The notes below the pieces were generated by a model. It made no database searches, was not told where the DNA came from, and saw nothing but the letters and a program-made list of their open reading frames with translations. Of a stretch of 64,000 nucleotides of DNA, positions 26,232 through 34,287 are shown one piece after another (the stretch's first letter is position 1; each line of letters begins with the position of its first letter). Both the position numbers and the translations under genes were made by a program. Source of the stretch: Sporosarcina aquimarina (GTDB taxonomy: Bacteria > Bacillota > Bacilli > Bacillales_A > Planococcaceae); contig NZ_JAMBOM010000001.1 of assembly GCF_023715615.1 (NCBI RefSeq), forward strand, positions 558,001-622,000, in the 5' to 3' direction.

Positions 26232-26978
26232 TGTTGTCGGACAGTTAGGAGTGATTGTTGATCATACGGGTTGGATACTCAATCACATCACGGCGTTTGT
26301 CCGACACATAGAACGAATTCTCCGACACATAGCAGAGTTTCTCGATAACCGGACACAGTTCAGGTGCGCAAAGGGATTAATTGGTAACGCTTCGCTTGTT
26401 CAGGAAGGTGTCATCCATTTTGAGACAGGGCAGTCTGTTGTCGGACAGAGTTGGTTGAATGTCGGACACTTGGGACGAATGTCCGATAACATCACAGCGT
26501 TTGTCCGACACATAGGACGAATTCTCCGACACATAGCGGAGTTTCTCGATAACCGGACACAGTTCAAGTGCGCAAAGGGATTAATTGGTAACGCTACGCT
26601 TATTCAGGTAGGTGTCATCTATTTTAATACAGGGCAGTCTGTTGTCCGACAAAGCTGGTTGATTGTCGGACACTTGGGACGAATTGCCGATCACATCATG
26701 GCGTTTGTCCGACACATAGAACGAATTCTCCGACACATAGCAGAGTTTCTCGATAACGGGACACAATTCAAGTGAGCAAAGGAATTAATTGGTAACGCTT
26801 CGCTTATTCAGGGAGGTGTCATCCATTTTGAGACTGGGTAGTCTGTTGTCCGACATAGTTGGTTGAATGTCGTACACTTGGGACGAATTTCCAATCACAT
26901 CACGGTGTTTGTCCGACACATAGAACGATTTCTCCGACACATAGAAGAGTTTCTCGATAACCGGACACAATTCAGCGC
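26232..26978. repeat. Nested tandem repeat: 204-bp unit, about 3.7 copies, with 21-bp sub-repeats
   Basis: The word GTCCGACACATAG recurs with CCGACAC at 26301, 26505, 26709 and 26913, exactly 204 bp apart each time. Within each unit, variants of TCCGACA/CGGACA recur about every 21 bp. Because 204 and 21 are multiples of three, reading frames stay open on both strands with heptad peptides: on the minus strand VSENSFY, VSDKRHD, VIGNSSQ, VSDNQPA; on the plus strand VRHIERI, LRHIAEF, LDNRTQF. The array begins right after the nuclease terminator and the last unit decays before 26980. There is no convincing ribosome site in either direction, so I treat it as non-coding repeat DNA. Confidence 0.9.
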
Positions 26979-26979
26979 A

Positions 26980-27013
26980 CAAAAATGCAGCCTTTCGAAT
27001 AATGAAAGACTGC
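26980..27013 (-). terminator. Terminator of the flavoprotein gene (minus strand)
   Basis: On the minus strand, stem GCAGTCTTTC / GAAAGGCTGC (27013-27004 with 26996-26987) ends in ATTTTTGTG. It lies 14 bp beyond the stop codon. Confidence 0.75.
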
Positions 27014-27026
27014 TTGTAGAAAGTAG

Positions 27027-28076
27027 TTAAGAACGATTCAAAAATCCATGTTGCCCGGCTGTCCACAAATCACGAAACGCACGATTTACAGGAGAAGTTT
27101 CCATCACAGCCTGCATTCCTAGTCGGCGGAACAACAGGACCGCACAATCCGTTGCGATGTCTGAACTCTCCATGCATATAGCTGAAAGTTGATCAAGTAC
27201 ATGGACGTCAAGGGAACCATTCAGATGCTTTTCCCAGCACTGTTCCACTGTACTGTGGAAGAGTTGCTCAGCACGATTGAAACGTTCCTGTTGTTCTTCT
27301 AGTAAACGCACTGTTCCAGCAATCTTTTCTGCAGTCCAGCGAGACTTGGCTTGATCTATAAGCTGTTGTGCTTCTTCCAAAAAGCGGGCGCCCAGTCCAA
27401 GACAAACAGCCGCAAATGAGACTTGTGAAAATTGAACGAATGGGAACGAATGAACAGGTAGACCGAGTGTGTTCTGAGTTTCAACTACTGAAAAGGTTCG
27501 ATCGTGTGGTATGAATGCATCTTTCACACGGATTGTGTGGCTTCCTGTTCCTTTCAGTCCGATCGCATTCCAATCTTCCAGGATCTCGACTTGTTCTGGC
27601 ATGAATATACATGCCCGCATTTCATCAGTTTCCTCACCGTCACGCCAGATAATCGTATTCGCTGTAAACATGGAAGCGTACGGTGCGCCGCTGCAATAAC
27701 GCCACTTACCGGAAACGCGATATCCGTTCTCTTCAGCATGTGCTTCGCCGGTTGCATACCCACTTCCTGCAATCACAGCGTTTGCTGGTAAATACAGTTC
27801 TTTCGCTTGTTCTTCTGTCATATTTTCAAGAAATAAGTTACCTCCAGATCCGATGGTTGTCAGCCAACCAAACGAACCGTCCTCGAACGAAGCATCTCTA
27901 AATTCATGGGCAGCATCAGGTAATGATAGTGCCCGACCCCCTAACTCTTTCGGCAAAAACAGCTTAAATAATTGTTGCTCGTAAGCAACTTGTAATAAGT
28001 CGTTTGGCAATGTGCCAGTCTTCTCGATTTCTGTCGAAGCACTGCGAATAATCTTTGAGAGATCTTCAGATAACAT
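27027..28076 (-). CDS. Acyl-CoA dehydrogenase-fold flavoprotein
   Basis: 349 residues; the ATG at 28076 is chosen because the earlier ATG is only 1 nt after the AGAAAGG site. The N-terminal helical domain (FLPKELGGRALSLPDAAHEFRDASFEDGSFGWLTTIGSGGN) and beta domain (VSGKWRYCSGAPYA, WNAIGLKGTGSHTIRVKDAFIP) match the acyl-CoA dehydrogenase / flavin-dependent monooxygenase group. It lacks an obvious catalytic Glu motif of classical dehydrogenases near the C-terminus (GTSEIQ is absent), so an oxygenase- or HpaB/DszC-like activity is at least as likely. It stands alone with its own terminator. The substrate is unknown. Confidence 0.8.
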   Translation of the reverse strand: MLSEDLSKIIRSASTEIEKTGTLPNDLLQVAYEQQLFKLFLPKELGGRALSLPDAAHEFRDASFEDGSFGWLTTIGSGGNLFLENMTEEQAKELYLPANAVIAGSGYATGEAHAEENGYRVSGKWRYCSGAPYASMFTANTIIWRDGEETDEMRACIFMPEQVEILEDWNAIGLKGTGSHTIRVKDAFIPHDRTFSVVETQNTLGLPVHSFPFVQFSQVSFAAVCLGLGARFLEEAQQLIDQAKSRWTAEKIAGTVRLLEEQQERFNRAEQLFHSTVEQCWEKHLNGSLDVHVLDQLSAICMESSDIATDCAVLLFRRLGMQAVMETSPVNRAFRDLWTAGQHGFLNRS

Positions 28077-28211
28077 AATTATCATCCTTTCTAATCGGTA
28101 AAAGTGAGACATGAGATCAATAATCCAAACATGAGTCTTGCTTCCTCTTCAATTCCCTATATGACAACAAAGTAAAGGATTGCAAAGTTTTAACTTTAAC
28201 GTCAGAAGACA

Positions 28212-28240
28212 TTGGAACTACCTGAAATATATGGTATGTT
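28212..28240 (+). promoter_or_regulatory. Probable sigma-A promoter for the first nucleotidase gene
   Basis: TTGGAA (28212-28217), 17-bp spacer, TATGTT (28235-28240), about 40 bp before the start codon. Both boxes are imperfect. Confidence 0.4.
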
Positions 28241-28279
28241 TGACTAGTACGAAAACTAAATGGTGAGAGGGAGATATGA

Positions 28280-30643
28280 ATGTCTTTGCTTAAAAGAATC
28301 GCCTTTGGCTTTCTTGTCGTTTTGCTGACCTTAGGTAGTTTGATTATACCTCAAGGTGCAAGCGCTGCTAAGTCAGGTGAGGCAACTAGAGGAGAATTCG
28401 TCAAATCGGTTGTGCAAGCTCTTAATTTACCTACGAGCGACGGTTCCACACTTACATTTAAAGATGTGGACAAACAGTTAGCTCCTTATGTTGAAGCTGC
28501 AGTGAAAGCAGGTCTGGTTCACGGTCGTTCAGCTACAAAGTTCGACACTAAAGGTTCACTCACTCGTGAACAGGCGTTTGTCATTTCAGCACGCGCCGCA
28601 AAAACAGATAAAACTTATCCGATGAGCCTCCTTGACCGTTTTAAGGACAAGCGTGACTTCGGTGCTTCGTTGCGTCCAGAAATGGCAAAAAGCATCGGTT
28701 TAGGTCTGATGAAAGGCTATTCAGATCACACAGCAAAACCGAAACAAGCAGTGATGAAAAATGAGATGCGTGCAATCGTTAATCGTTTAGTAAAAATAAG
28801 TCAAGAGTACCCTGGTACTGACGAAGCAACTGTATCCCTACGTGTAATGGGGACGACGGATCTTCACATGAACCTCGTAAACTATGACTATTATCAGGAT
28901 ACTAAGGTAGAAGATTATGGACTTACAAAAGTAGGTGTGTTGGTAGATGAAGCACGAGCTGAATCCAAAAATACGCTTATGTTTGACAATGGAGATTTAA
29001 TCCAAGGAAATCCACTCGGTACATATAAAGTGAGTGTAGATCCGTTGGAAAAGGGGGAAGTACACCCTGCATTTGCAGCGATGCAAGCACTTGACTATGA
29101 TGTTATGTCTCTAGGAAACCACGAGTTTAACTATGGACTGGAATATCTAGACCAAGTGATTGATAAGTCTAAATTCCCTGTTATTAACGCGAACGTTTAC
29201 GATGCGAAAACAGGTAAAAACCGCTACAATCCTTACATTGTAATGGATAAAGAAGTAACAGACTCTAAAGGTGAAAAACATACATTGAAAGTCGGCGTTA
29301 TCGGAGTCGTTGCACCAGGTATCCTTCGCTGGGATGGCGCAGTACTTAAAGGTAAAGTAACTGTGGAAGATGGTGTGGAAACTGTAGAAAAGTTCTTGCC
29401 AGAAGTTCAAAAAGCAGGAGCGGATCTTGTATTCGTCATCGCGCACTCAGGTATTGGTGATGAAGTGCACGAAAAAGGCGAAGATGACATTACATGGCAG
29501 GTCTCTAATATTGATGGCGTTGACGGTGTTCTAACCGGTCACAACCATGCTTTGTTCCCTGGAGACTTCGCAGATGTGAAAAATGCTAATCAAGATGAGG
29601 GTCTTTTGAATGGAACACCTGTCGTGATGCCAGGTAAGTTCGGTAGCCACCTTGGTTTACTCGATTATGAATTGAAAATGGAAAATGGCAAGTGGAAAGT
29701 CATCTCCGGAAAAGGTTCACTCCGCGCTGTTCACAAAGATTCAGAAGAAATCAACCAAGGTGTCATGGATGCAGTCAAGGAAGCTCATGAAGGTACACTT
29801 GAGTATATCCGCACACCGGTTTCTAAAACAACGGCACCAATTACAAGCTATTTCGCGCTTGTGAAAGATGATCCATCAATTCAAATTGTTACAGAAGCAC
29901 AAAAACGTTATGTAGCATCACAGATTCCGGGTACAGAGTATGCAGACTTACCAATTCTGTCAGTAGGTGCACCGTTCAAAGCTGGCGGTAGATACGGGTC
30001 TGATTACTACACAGATATCCCGGCTGGAGATATTGCCATTAAAAACATGGCTGATCTATATGTGTTTGACAACACGATTACAGGACTGGTCATGACAGGA
30101 GCCGATGTTAAGGAATGGCTTGAAATGTCAGGTGGTCAGTTCAATCAGATTGACCCGAAAAAATCTGGAGAACAAAACGTGTTAAATGAAAACTATCGTT
30201 CCTACCTGTTTGACGTGATTGATGGAGTCACATATGAGTATGACGTGACTCAACCAAACAAATATGACGGTGCAGGTAAAGTCGTCAACGAAGGCGCAAG
30301 CCGAGTGAAAAATCTTATGTTTGACGGAAAGCCAATTGATCCGAAACAGAAGTTTATCGTAGTAACTAACAACTATCGTGCAAGTGGGGAATTCCCGGGA
30401 GTACGTAACGCGACAGATACGCTTTCTTACCAATACGAAAACCGTGAAGCAGTTGTAGACTACATGAAAGCTGTAGATCCAATCGACCCTTCTGCAGACG
30501 ACAACTGGTCCATTCAATCAGTGGATGGAGCAAACATGATCTTTGAAACATCTGAAAAGGGTAAACAACATCTTGGTAATGATACTCGCATCAAGTACGT
30601 TGGACCAACAAAAGATGGATATGCGAAGTATGAATTGAAATAA
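28280..30643 (+). CDS. SLH-anchored 2',3'-cyclic-nucleotide 2'-phosphodiesterase / 3'-nucleotidase, copy 1
   Basis: A 787-residue surface enzyme that should turn extracellular 2',3'-cyclic and 3'-nucleotides into nucleosides and phosphate. ATG 28280 follows GAGAGGGAG. A signal peptide ends near ASA-AKS (about residue 29). Residues about 30-190 are SLH modules (ATRGEFVKSVVQAL, LTREQAFVISARA, MKNEMRAIVNRLV) that bind secondary cell-wall polymer. The calcineurin-like phosphoesterase domain (about 195-500) has TTDLHMNL, FDNGDLIQG, LGNHEFN, IAHSGIGD and LTGHNHA, so all metal ligands are present. The 5'-nucleotidase C-terminal domain (about 510-770) follows. It is closely similar over its whole length to the next gene and ends at its own terminator. 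Confidence 0.92.
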   Translation: MSLLKRIAFGFLVVLLTLGSLIIPQGASAAKSGEATRGEFVKSVVQALNLPTSDGSTLTFKDVDKQLAPYVEAAVKAGLVHGRSATKFDTKGSLTREQAFVISARAAKTDKTYPMSLLDRFKDKRDFGASLRPEMAKSIGLGLMKGYSDHTAKPKQAVMKNEMRAIVNRLVKISQEYPGTDEATVSLRVMGTTDLHMNLVNYDYYQDTKVEDYGLTKVGVLVDEARAESKNTLMFDNGDLIQGNPLGTYKVSVDPLEKGEVHPAFAAMQALDYDVMSLGNHEFNYGLEYLDQVIDKSKFPVINANVYDAKTGKNRYNPYIVMDKEVTDSKGEKHTLKVGVIGVVAPGILRWDGAVLKGKVTVEDGVETVEKFLPEVQKAGADLVFVIAHSGIGDEVHEKGEDDITWQVSNIDGVDGVLTGHNHALFPGDFADVKNANQDEGLLNGTPVVMPGKFGSHLGLLDYELKMENGKWKVISGKGSLRAVHKDSEEINQGVMDAVKEAHEGTLEYIRTPVSKTTAPITSYFALVKDDPSIQIVTEAQKRYVASQIPGTEYADLPILSVGAPFKAGGRYGSDYYTDIPAGDIAIKNMADLYVFDNTITGLVMTGADVKEWLEMSGGQFNQIDPKKSGEQNVLNENYRSYLFDVIDGVTYEYDVTQPNKYDGAGKVVNEGASRVKNLMFDGKPIDPKQKFIVVTNNYRASGEFPGVRNATDTLSYQYENREAVVDYMKAVDPIDPSADDNWSIQSVDGANMIFETSEKGKQHLGNDTRIKYVGPTKDGYAKYELK

Positions 30644-30652
30644 GAACTAGAG

Positions 30653-30684
30653 AAAGAGACGTGCTCGTTGCGTCTCTTTTTTTC
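30653..30684 (+). terminator. Terminator of nucleotidase copy 1
   Basis: Stem AAAGAGACG / CGTCTCTTT, 9-nt loop, then TTTTT. Nearly the same hairpin follows copy 2, so the terminator was probably duplicated with the gene. Confidence 0.85.
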
Positions 30685-30811
30685 TAGTGTTGTTCTGATG
30701 CAGGAAAACAGTTTCTTTATTCGTTATTCTATGTAAGTTAATAGGAGTGTCAGAAAAATACAGAACGATTAAATCGGGTAAACATTACACAGTAAAAGGG
30801 GGATGGAAAAT

Positions 30812-33166
30812 TTGCTTAAAAAAGTCGGGGTTAGTTTTCTTATCGTATTGTTAACTGTTGGAAGCTTAGTGATCCCACAGAAAGCAAATGCTGCAAAGTC
30901 AAACGAGGCCACAAGAGGAGAATTTATCCAACAAGTTGTGAGAGCGCTTAATCTTCCGCTAAGTGACGGTTCAACGCTCAAATTTAAAGACGTAGATATA
31001 CAACTTGCACCCTATGTTGAAGCCGCAGTAAAAGCAAGCCTTGTTTATGGACGATCGACTACGGTGTTCGACACAAATGGTACATTGACACGAGAGCAGG
31101 CATTTGTGATTTCAGCACGTGCAGCGAATACAGACAAAACGTATCCGATGAGTTTGCTGAATAAGTTTAAGGACAAGCGAGAATTCGGTGCTTCATTGCG
31201 TCCTGAAATGGCGAAAAGCATCGGACTCGGTCTTATGAAAGGCTATTCAGATGGAACAGCAAAACCGAAACAGGCAGTTATGAAAAATGAGATGCGAGCA
31301 ATAGTGAATCGACTGGTACAAGTTAGTCAGCCGCATCCTGAAGAGGCGACTGTAGCACTTCGTATTATGGGGACGACGGATATTCATACGAACCTCATGA
31401 ACTATGATTATTATCAAGACAAAGTAATTCAAGACTATGGCCTTGCGAAAACAGGAGTTCTTATCGACGAAGCTCGGGAAGAAGTTGAAAACACGTTGCT
31501 GTTCGATAACGGGGATCTGATTCAAGGGACGCCACTCGGCAGTTACAAAGTGAAGGAAAAGCCGCTCCAAAAAGGGGAAGTACATCCTTCTGTAGCCGGA
31601 TTGAATGCCCTTAACTATGATGTGATGTCACTAGGAAATCATGAATTTAACTTTGGTTTGGATTACTTGGACAATGTTATTAAAGGTGCGGAATTCCCAG
31701 TTCTGAATGCAAACATTTATGATGAAACCACAGGCAAAAACCGCTTTACACCTTACGTCATTCTGGACAAGGAAGTGTCGGATTCTAAAGGGGTCAAGCA
31801 TACTTTGAAAGTGGGCGTAATTGGAGTAGTTGCTCCTGGAATTATGCGTTGGGATGGATCGAATTTAAAAGGGAAAGTCAAAGTCGAAGATGGTGTGGAT
31901 ACTGTAGAAAAGTTCTTACCACAAGTACAAAAGGAAGGTGCTGACGTCGTATTCGTTATTGCTCACTCAGGAATAGGTGATGATGTTCACGACAATGGAG
32001 AAGATGATGTCACCTGGCAGATTTCTGCACTTGAAGGTGTGGATGGTATATTGACAGGTCATAACCATGCACTTTTCCCTGGCGATTTCACAGACGTGAA
32101 AAATGTGAACTCAGAAGCAGGTACACTGAATGGTACTCCAGTTGTTATGCCAAACCGTTTTGGTAGTCACCTTGGATTATTGGACTACCAATTAAAAATG
32201 GAAAATGGCGAATGGATAGTTGTTTCCGGTAAAGGATCCGTACGTGAAGTTCATAAAGACTCTGACAAGGTGAATCAAAAAGTGGTAGACGCAGTGAAAG
32301 AAGTCCATAAAGAAACATTAGATTACATTCGTACTCCTGTTTCTAAAACAACTGCTCCACTTACAAGTTATTTTGGTCTCATTAGAGACGATTCATCAAT
32401 TCAAATTCTAACGGAAGCACAAAAACACTACGTTGAGGATAAGATTAAAGGAACCGAGTATGAGAAACTTCCGATTTTATCTGCAGGATCGCCATTAAAG
32501 TTCGGGGGACGTTACGGACCGGATTATTATACAGATATCCCAGCTGGTGATGTGTCTATTAAAAACTTAGCGGACTTGTATGTCTATGATAATACGGTCG
32601 CTGCGGTTGTTCTTACAGGTAAGAACATCAAAGAATGGCTCGAGATGTCTTCAGGTGCATTCAACCAAGTAGATCCTACAAAGACAGAAGAGCAGAATAT
32701 TGTGAATGAAAACCACCGTTCTTACAACTTTGACGTAATTGATGGACTGACCTATGAAATCGATATTACACAGCCTGCGAAGTATGATAGCAAAGAAGGA
32801 AAGCTTGTAAATGAAACCGCGACCCGAATTCGTAACTTGCAATATAAACATCAACCGATCGATCCCAATCAAGAGTTCGTTGTCGTAACAAATAACTATC
32901 GCGGTAGCGGAAACTTCCCTGGTGTAAGGGATGCAAAAGAGATCATCTTCTATCAAGATGAGAACCGGGAAGCCGTTATTGAGTATTTAGAAACAATCGA
33001 TCAAATTGAGCCTTATGTAGACAACAACTGGTCAATTCAGCCTGTAAAAGGTGCAAAAATGATTTTTGAAACCTCAATAAAAGGTAAAGAACATATCGGT
33101 GATGACACTCGTATTAAGTACATCCAACCAACTAAAGAAGGTTATGGAAAGTATGAATTGAAATAA
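30812..33166 (+). CDS. SLH-anchored 2',3'-cyclic-nucleotide 2'-phosphodiesterase / 3'-nucleotidase, copy 2
   Basis: Tandem paralogue of the preceding gene with the same order: signal peptide (cleaved near ANA-AKS), SLH modules (about 28-185), metallophosphoesterase with TTDIHTNL, FDNGDLIQG, LGNHEFN, IAHSGIGD and LTGHNHA, and 5'-nucleotidase C-terminal domain. I prefer TTG 30812, 9 nt after GGGGG, because an ATG at 30803 abuts that ribosome site; with the ATG the protein is 787 residues, the same as copy 1. Metal ligands are all kept, so both copies should be active. Differences cluster in surface segments of the SLH and C-terminal regions, which may alter substrate range or expression. The terminator behind it is split by a decayed mobile element. 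Confidence 0.9.
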   Translation: MLKKVGVSFLIVLLTVGSLVIPQKANAAKSNEATRGEFIQQVVRALNLPLSDGSTLKFKDVDIQLAPYVEAAVKASLVYGRSTTVFDTNGTLTREQAFVISARAANTDKTYPMSLLNKFKDKREFGASLRPEMAKSIGLGLMKGYSDGTAKPKQAVMKNEMRAIVNRLVQVSQPHPEEATVALRIMGTTDIHTNLMNYDYYQDKVIQDYGLAKTGVLIDEAREEVENTLLFDNGDLIQGTPLGSYKVKEKPLQKGEVHPSVAGLNALNYDVMSLGNHEFNFGLDYLDNVIKGAEFPVLNANIYDETTGKNRFTPYVILDKEVSDSKGVKHTLKVGVIGVVAPGIMRWDGSNLKGKVKVEDGVDTVEKFLPQVQKEGADVVFVIAHSGIGDDVHDNGEDDVTWQISALEGVDGILTGHNHALFPGDFTDVKNVNSEAGTLNGTPVVMPNRFGSHLGLLDYQLKMENGEWIVVSGKGSVREVHKDSDKVNQKVVDAVKEVHKETLDYIRTPVSKTTAPLTSYFGLIRDDSSIQILTEAQKHYVEDKIKGTEYEKLPILSAGSPLKFGGRYGPDYYTDIPAGDVSIKNLADLYVYDNTVAAVVLTGKNIKEWLEMSSGAFNQVDPTKTEEQNIVNENHRSYNFDVIDGLTYEIDITQPAKYDSKEGKLVNETATRIRNLQYKHQPIDPNQEFVVVTNNYRGSGNFPGVRDAKEIIFYQDENREAVIEYLETIDQIEPYVDNNWSIQPVKGAKMIFETSIKGKEHIGDDTRIKYIQPTKEGYGKYELK

Positions 33167-33177
33167 GAACGTTTAAG

Positions 33178-33198
33178 GAGACGCATTCATTGCGTCTC
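33178..33198 (+). terminator. Terminator hairpin of nucleotidase copy 2, T-run lost
   Basis: GAGACG-9 nt-CGTCTC hairpin like the one after copy 1, but followed by TCAGAATG in place of a T-run. A second near-identical hairpin with a T-run lies at 34096-34123, on the far side of the inserted element. Confidence 0.55.
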
Positions 33199-33206
33199 TC
33201 AGAATG

Positions 33207-33256
33207 TAGACAAAAGGGGTAGAAATCGATATGATTTCCAACCCTTTGTCTTTGAG
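33207..33256 (+). repeat. Hairpin at the left end of the element
   Basis: GACAAA-GGGT pairs with ACCC-TTTGTC, and inside it GAAATC pairs with GATTTC. It is a compact stem-loop at the left boundary, mirrored by another hairpin at 34045-34093. Confidence 0.5.
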
Positions 33257-33284
33257 AGTATAAATCTGCAACTGGTCAAGAGCC

Positions 33285-33476
33285 GTTGATTTCCGTTTCG
33301 GGACGGACGCTTTCCAGGGGGCTAGCCCTCAGCCTCCTCGTCGCTTTGAAAGCAAAGATGTGCTCCCAACGCTAGTGCTTATGCTCGCAAAACCCGTTCT
33401 TCGTTACGGCTTTTCCTGCGGGGTCTTCGCGCTGCGCTAATTCCCCAGGAGTCGCCGCCCTGCTCTCCAAGCAACT
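33285..33476 (+). repeat. Dispersed repeat, left copy
   Basis: Begins GTTGATTTCCG...GGACGCTTTCC and ends ...CAGGAGTCGCCGCC...CTCC. The same start and end words occur in reverse orientation at 33820-34013, and degraded relatives lie at 41101-41234 and 61869-61966. From memory, such repeats are common between genes in Bacillales. Confidence 0.65.
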
Positions 33477-33533
33477 AGATGTCGCACAGGAGGACATTCC
33501 ATATGTATGTGCATCTTCCCTCACTGGTGGGCT

Positions 33534-33795
33534 TCATATCCAGCTGGCAAGTTTCGTCAGATTTAGAGCAGCGAAAGTAAGCATCGCCTGCATAGACATT
33601 TTTTTGTCGACTCAGGGTTGTCCTTCGCATACCATGCTTCTCTTTGGTGTCGGCAAAGACTCGTGCAACCGTCTCTTTGCGTTTCCCGTATATTTCTTTG
33701 ATTTCATAATGGTGTCTCAAGTCTTCTGCTGCATCTAATTTACGGACTAGATGGTCTTGCGGGACTAACTGTTCGATTGTAAGTATTTCCATCAC
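33534..33795 (-). pseudogene. IS1182-family transposase remnant (internal deletion plus frameshift)
   Basis: The first about 23 residues (MMEILTIEQLVPQDHLVRKL) match the start of IS1182 transposases, and are joined directly to the C-terminal region (EIKEIYGKRKETVARVFAD, then KEKHGMR). A one-base frameshift then moves the typical ending MSMQAMLTFAALNLTKL into another frame, which stops at 33534. A normal family member has roughly 450-550 residues, so about 80% is missing. It cannot encode an active transposase. Confidence 0.8.
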
Positions 33796-33819
33796 CTCAT
33801 TTAATAGTTGGGAGATTCT

Positions 33820-34013
33820 GTTGATTGTAGCGGAGAGCGGCGACTCCGGAGGGATCAGCGAAGCTTGAAGACCCTGGACTGAGCAAAGCGAGGGAGATGA
33901 GTGCTGCCTTAATTTCAGCCAAGTTCGCTAAAATATGGCAAATCGAACTCTCCGTCGTTCGATTGGCTGAGAGCAAGCCCCTCGGAAAGCGTCCGCTCGC
34001 AGCGGAAATCAAC
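33820..34013 (-). repeat. Dispersed repeat, right copy (inverted)
   Basis: The reverse complement begins GTTGATTTCCGCTGCGAG and ends with ...GGAGTCGCCGCTCTCC...AATCAAC, matching the left copy in start, end and GGGTCTTC core. The two copies face each other across the transposase remnant. Confidence 0.65.
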
Positions 34014-34044
34014 TTTTCCTAGTTAATACAATTGTAAAAGAAAA

Positions 34045-34093
34045 AGACTGTAGGCAACCCCCACCCGTGATCTCTGGAGTTTGTCTACAGTCT
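34045..34093. repeat. Hairpin at the right end of the element
   Basis: AGACTGTAGGCAA (34045-34057) pairs with TTTGTCTACAGTCT (34080-34093) with one G:T-type mismatch. It includes the right terminal inverted repeat. Confidence 0.5.
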
Positions 34094-34095
34094 GG

Positions 34096-34123
34096 GAGAC
34101 GTTTTCATTGCGTCTCTTTTTTT
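34096..34123 (+). terminator. Intact terminator beyond the element
   Basis: GAGACG-9 nt-CGTCTC followed by TTTTTTT. Stem and loop are nearly identical to 33178-33198, so this is probably the original end of nucleotidase copy 2. Confidence 0.7.
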
Positions 34124-34287
34124 GCGTAAATTAGTAAAAAAATATGCAATTCAGAGGTAAGTTATTCTGAAATAATTTTAAAATGAAAATTAATATGAAA
34201 ATCTGTTACTTTAAATATAAACAATCGAAATCATGCACCGAAAGTATAAGTATGCTTTTACTACTTACTAGAAATGAGAGATGGCCT

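Larger units (their letters stand above)
33205..34089. mobile_element. Decayed IS1182-type element, about 885 bp
   Basis: Perfect 10-bp inverted ends, TGTAGACAAA (33205-33214) and TTTGTCTACA (34080-34089), bound a segment that holds an internally deleted transposase (minus strand) between two opposed copies of a dispersed repeat. Near-identical 22-bp hairpin sequences (33178 and 34096) flank it as direct repeats. IS1182 assignment comes from the transposase remnant. Whether the 10-bp ends are the true IS ends is inferred. Confidence 0.65.

Noticed and set aside
26194..26775. A 193-codon plus-strand frame over the tandem repeat
   Set aside because: It starts inside the nuclease terminator, has no ribosome site, and stays open only because both repeat periods are multiples of three.
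26232..26978. CRISPR array
   Set aside because: The 21-bp units are degenerate and contiguous with no unique spacers, and the 204-bp units repeat their whole content. No cas genes are present.
26581..27066. Minus-strand heptad-repeat frames (VSDN/VSDK peptides)
   Set aside because: Same repeat-driven open frames; one overlaps the flavoprotein gene end and its terminator, and no start signal is seen.
33475..33795. A 106-codon frame as an intact gene
   Set aside because: It is a deleted, frameshifted IS1182 transposase; the last about 30 residues are out of the transposase frame.
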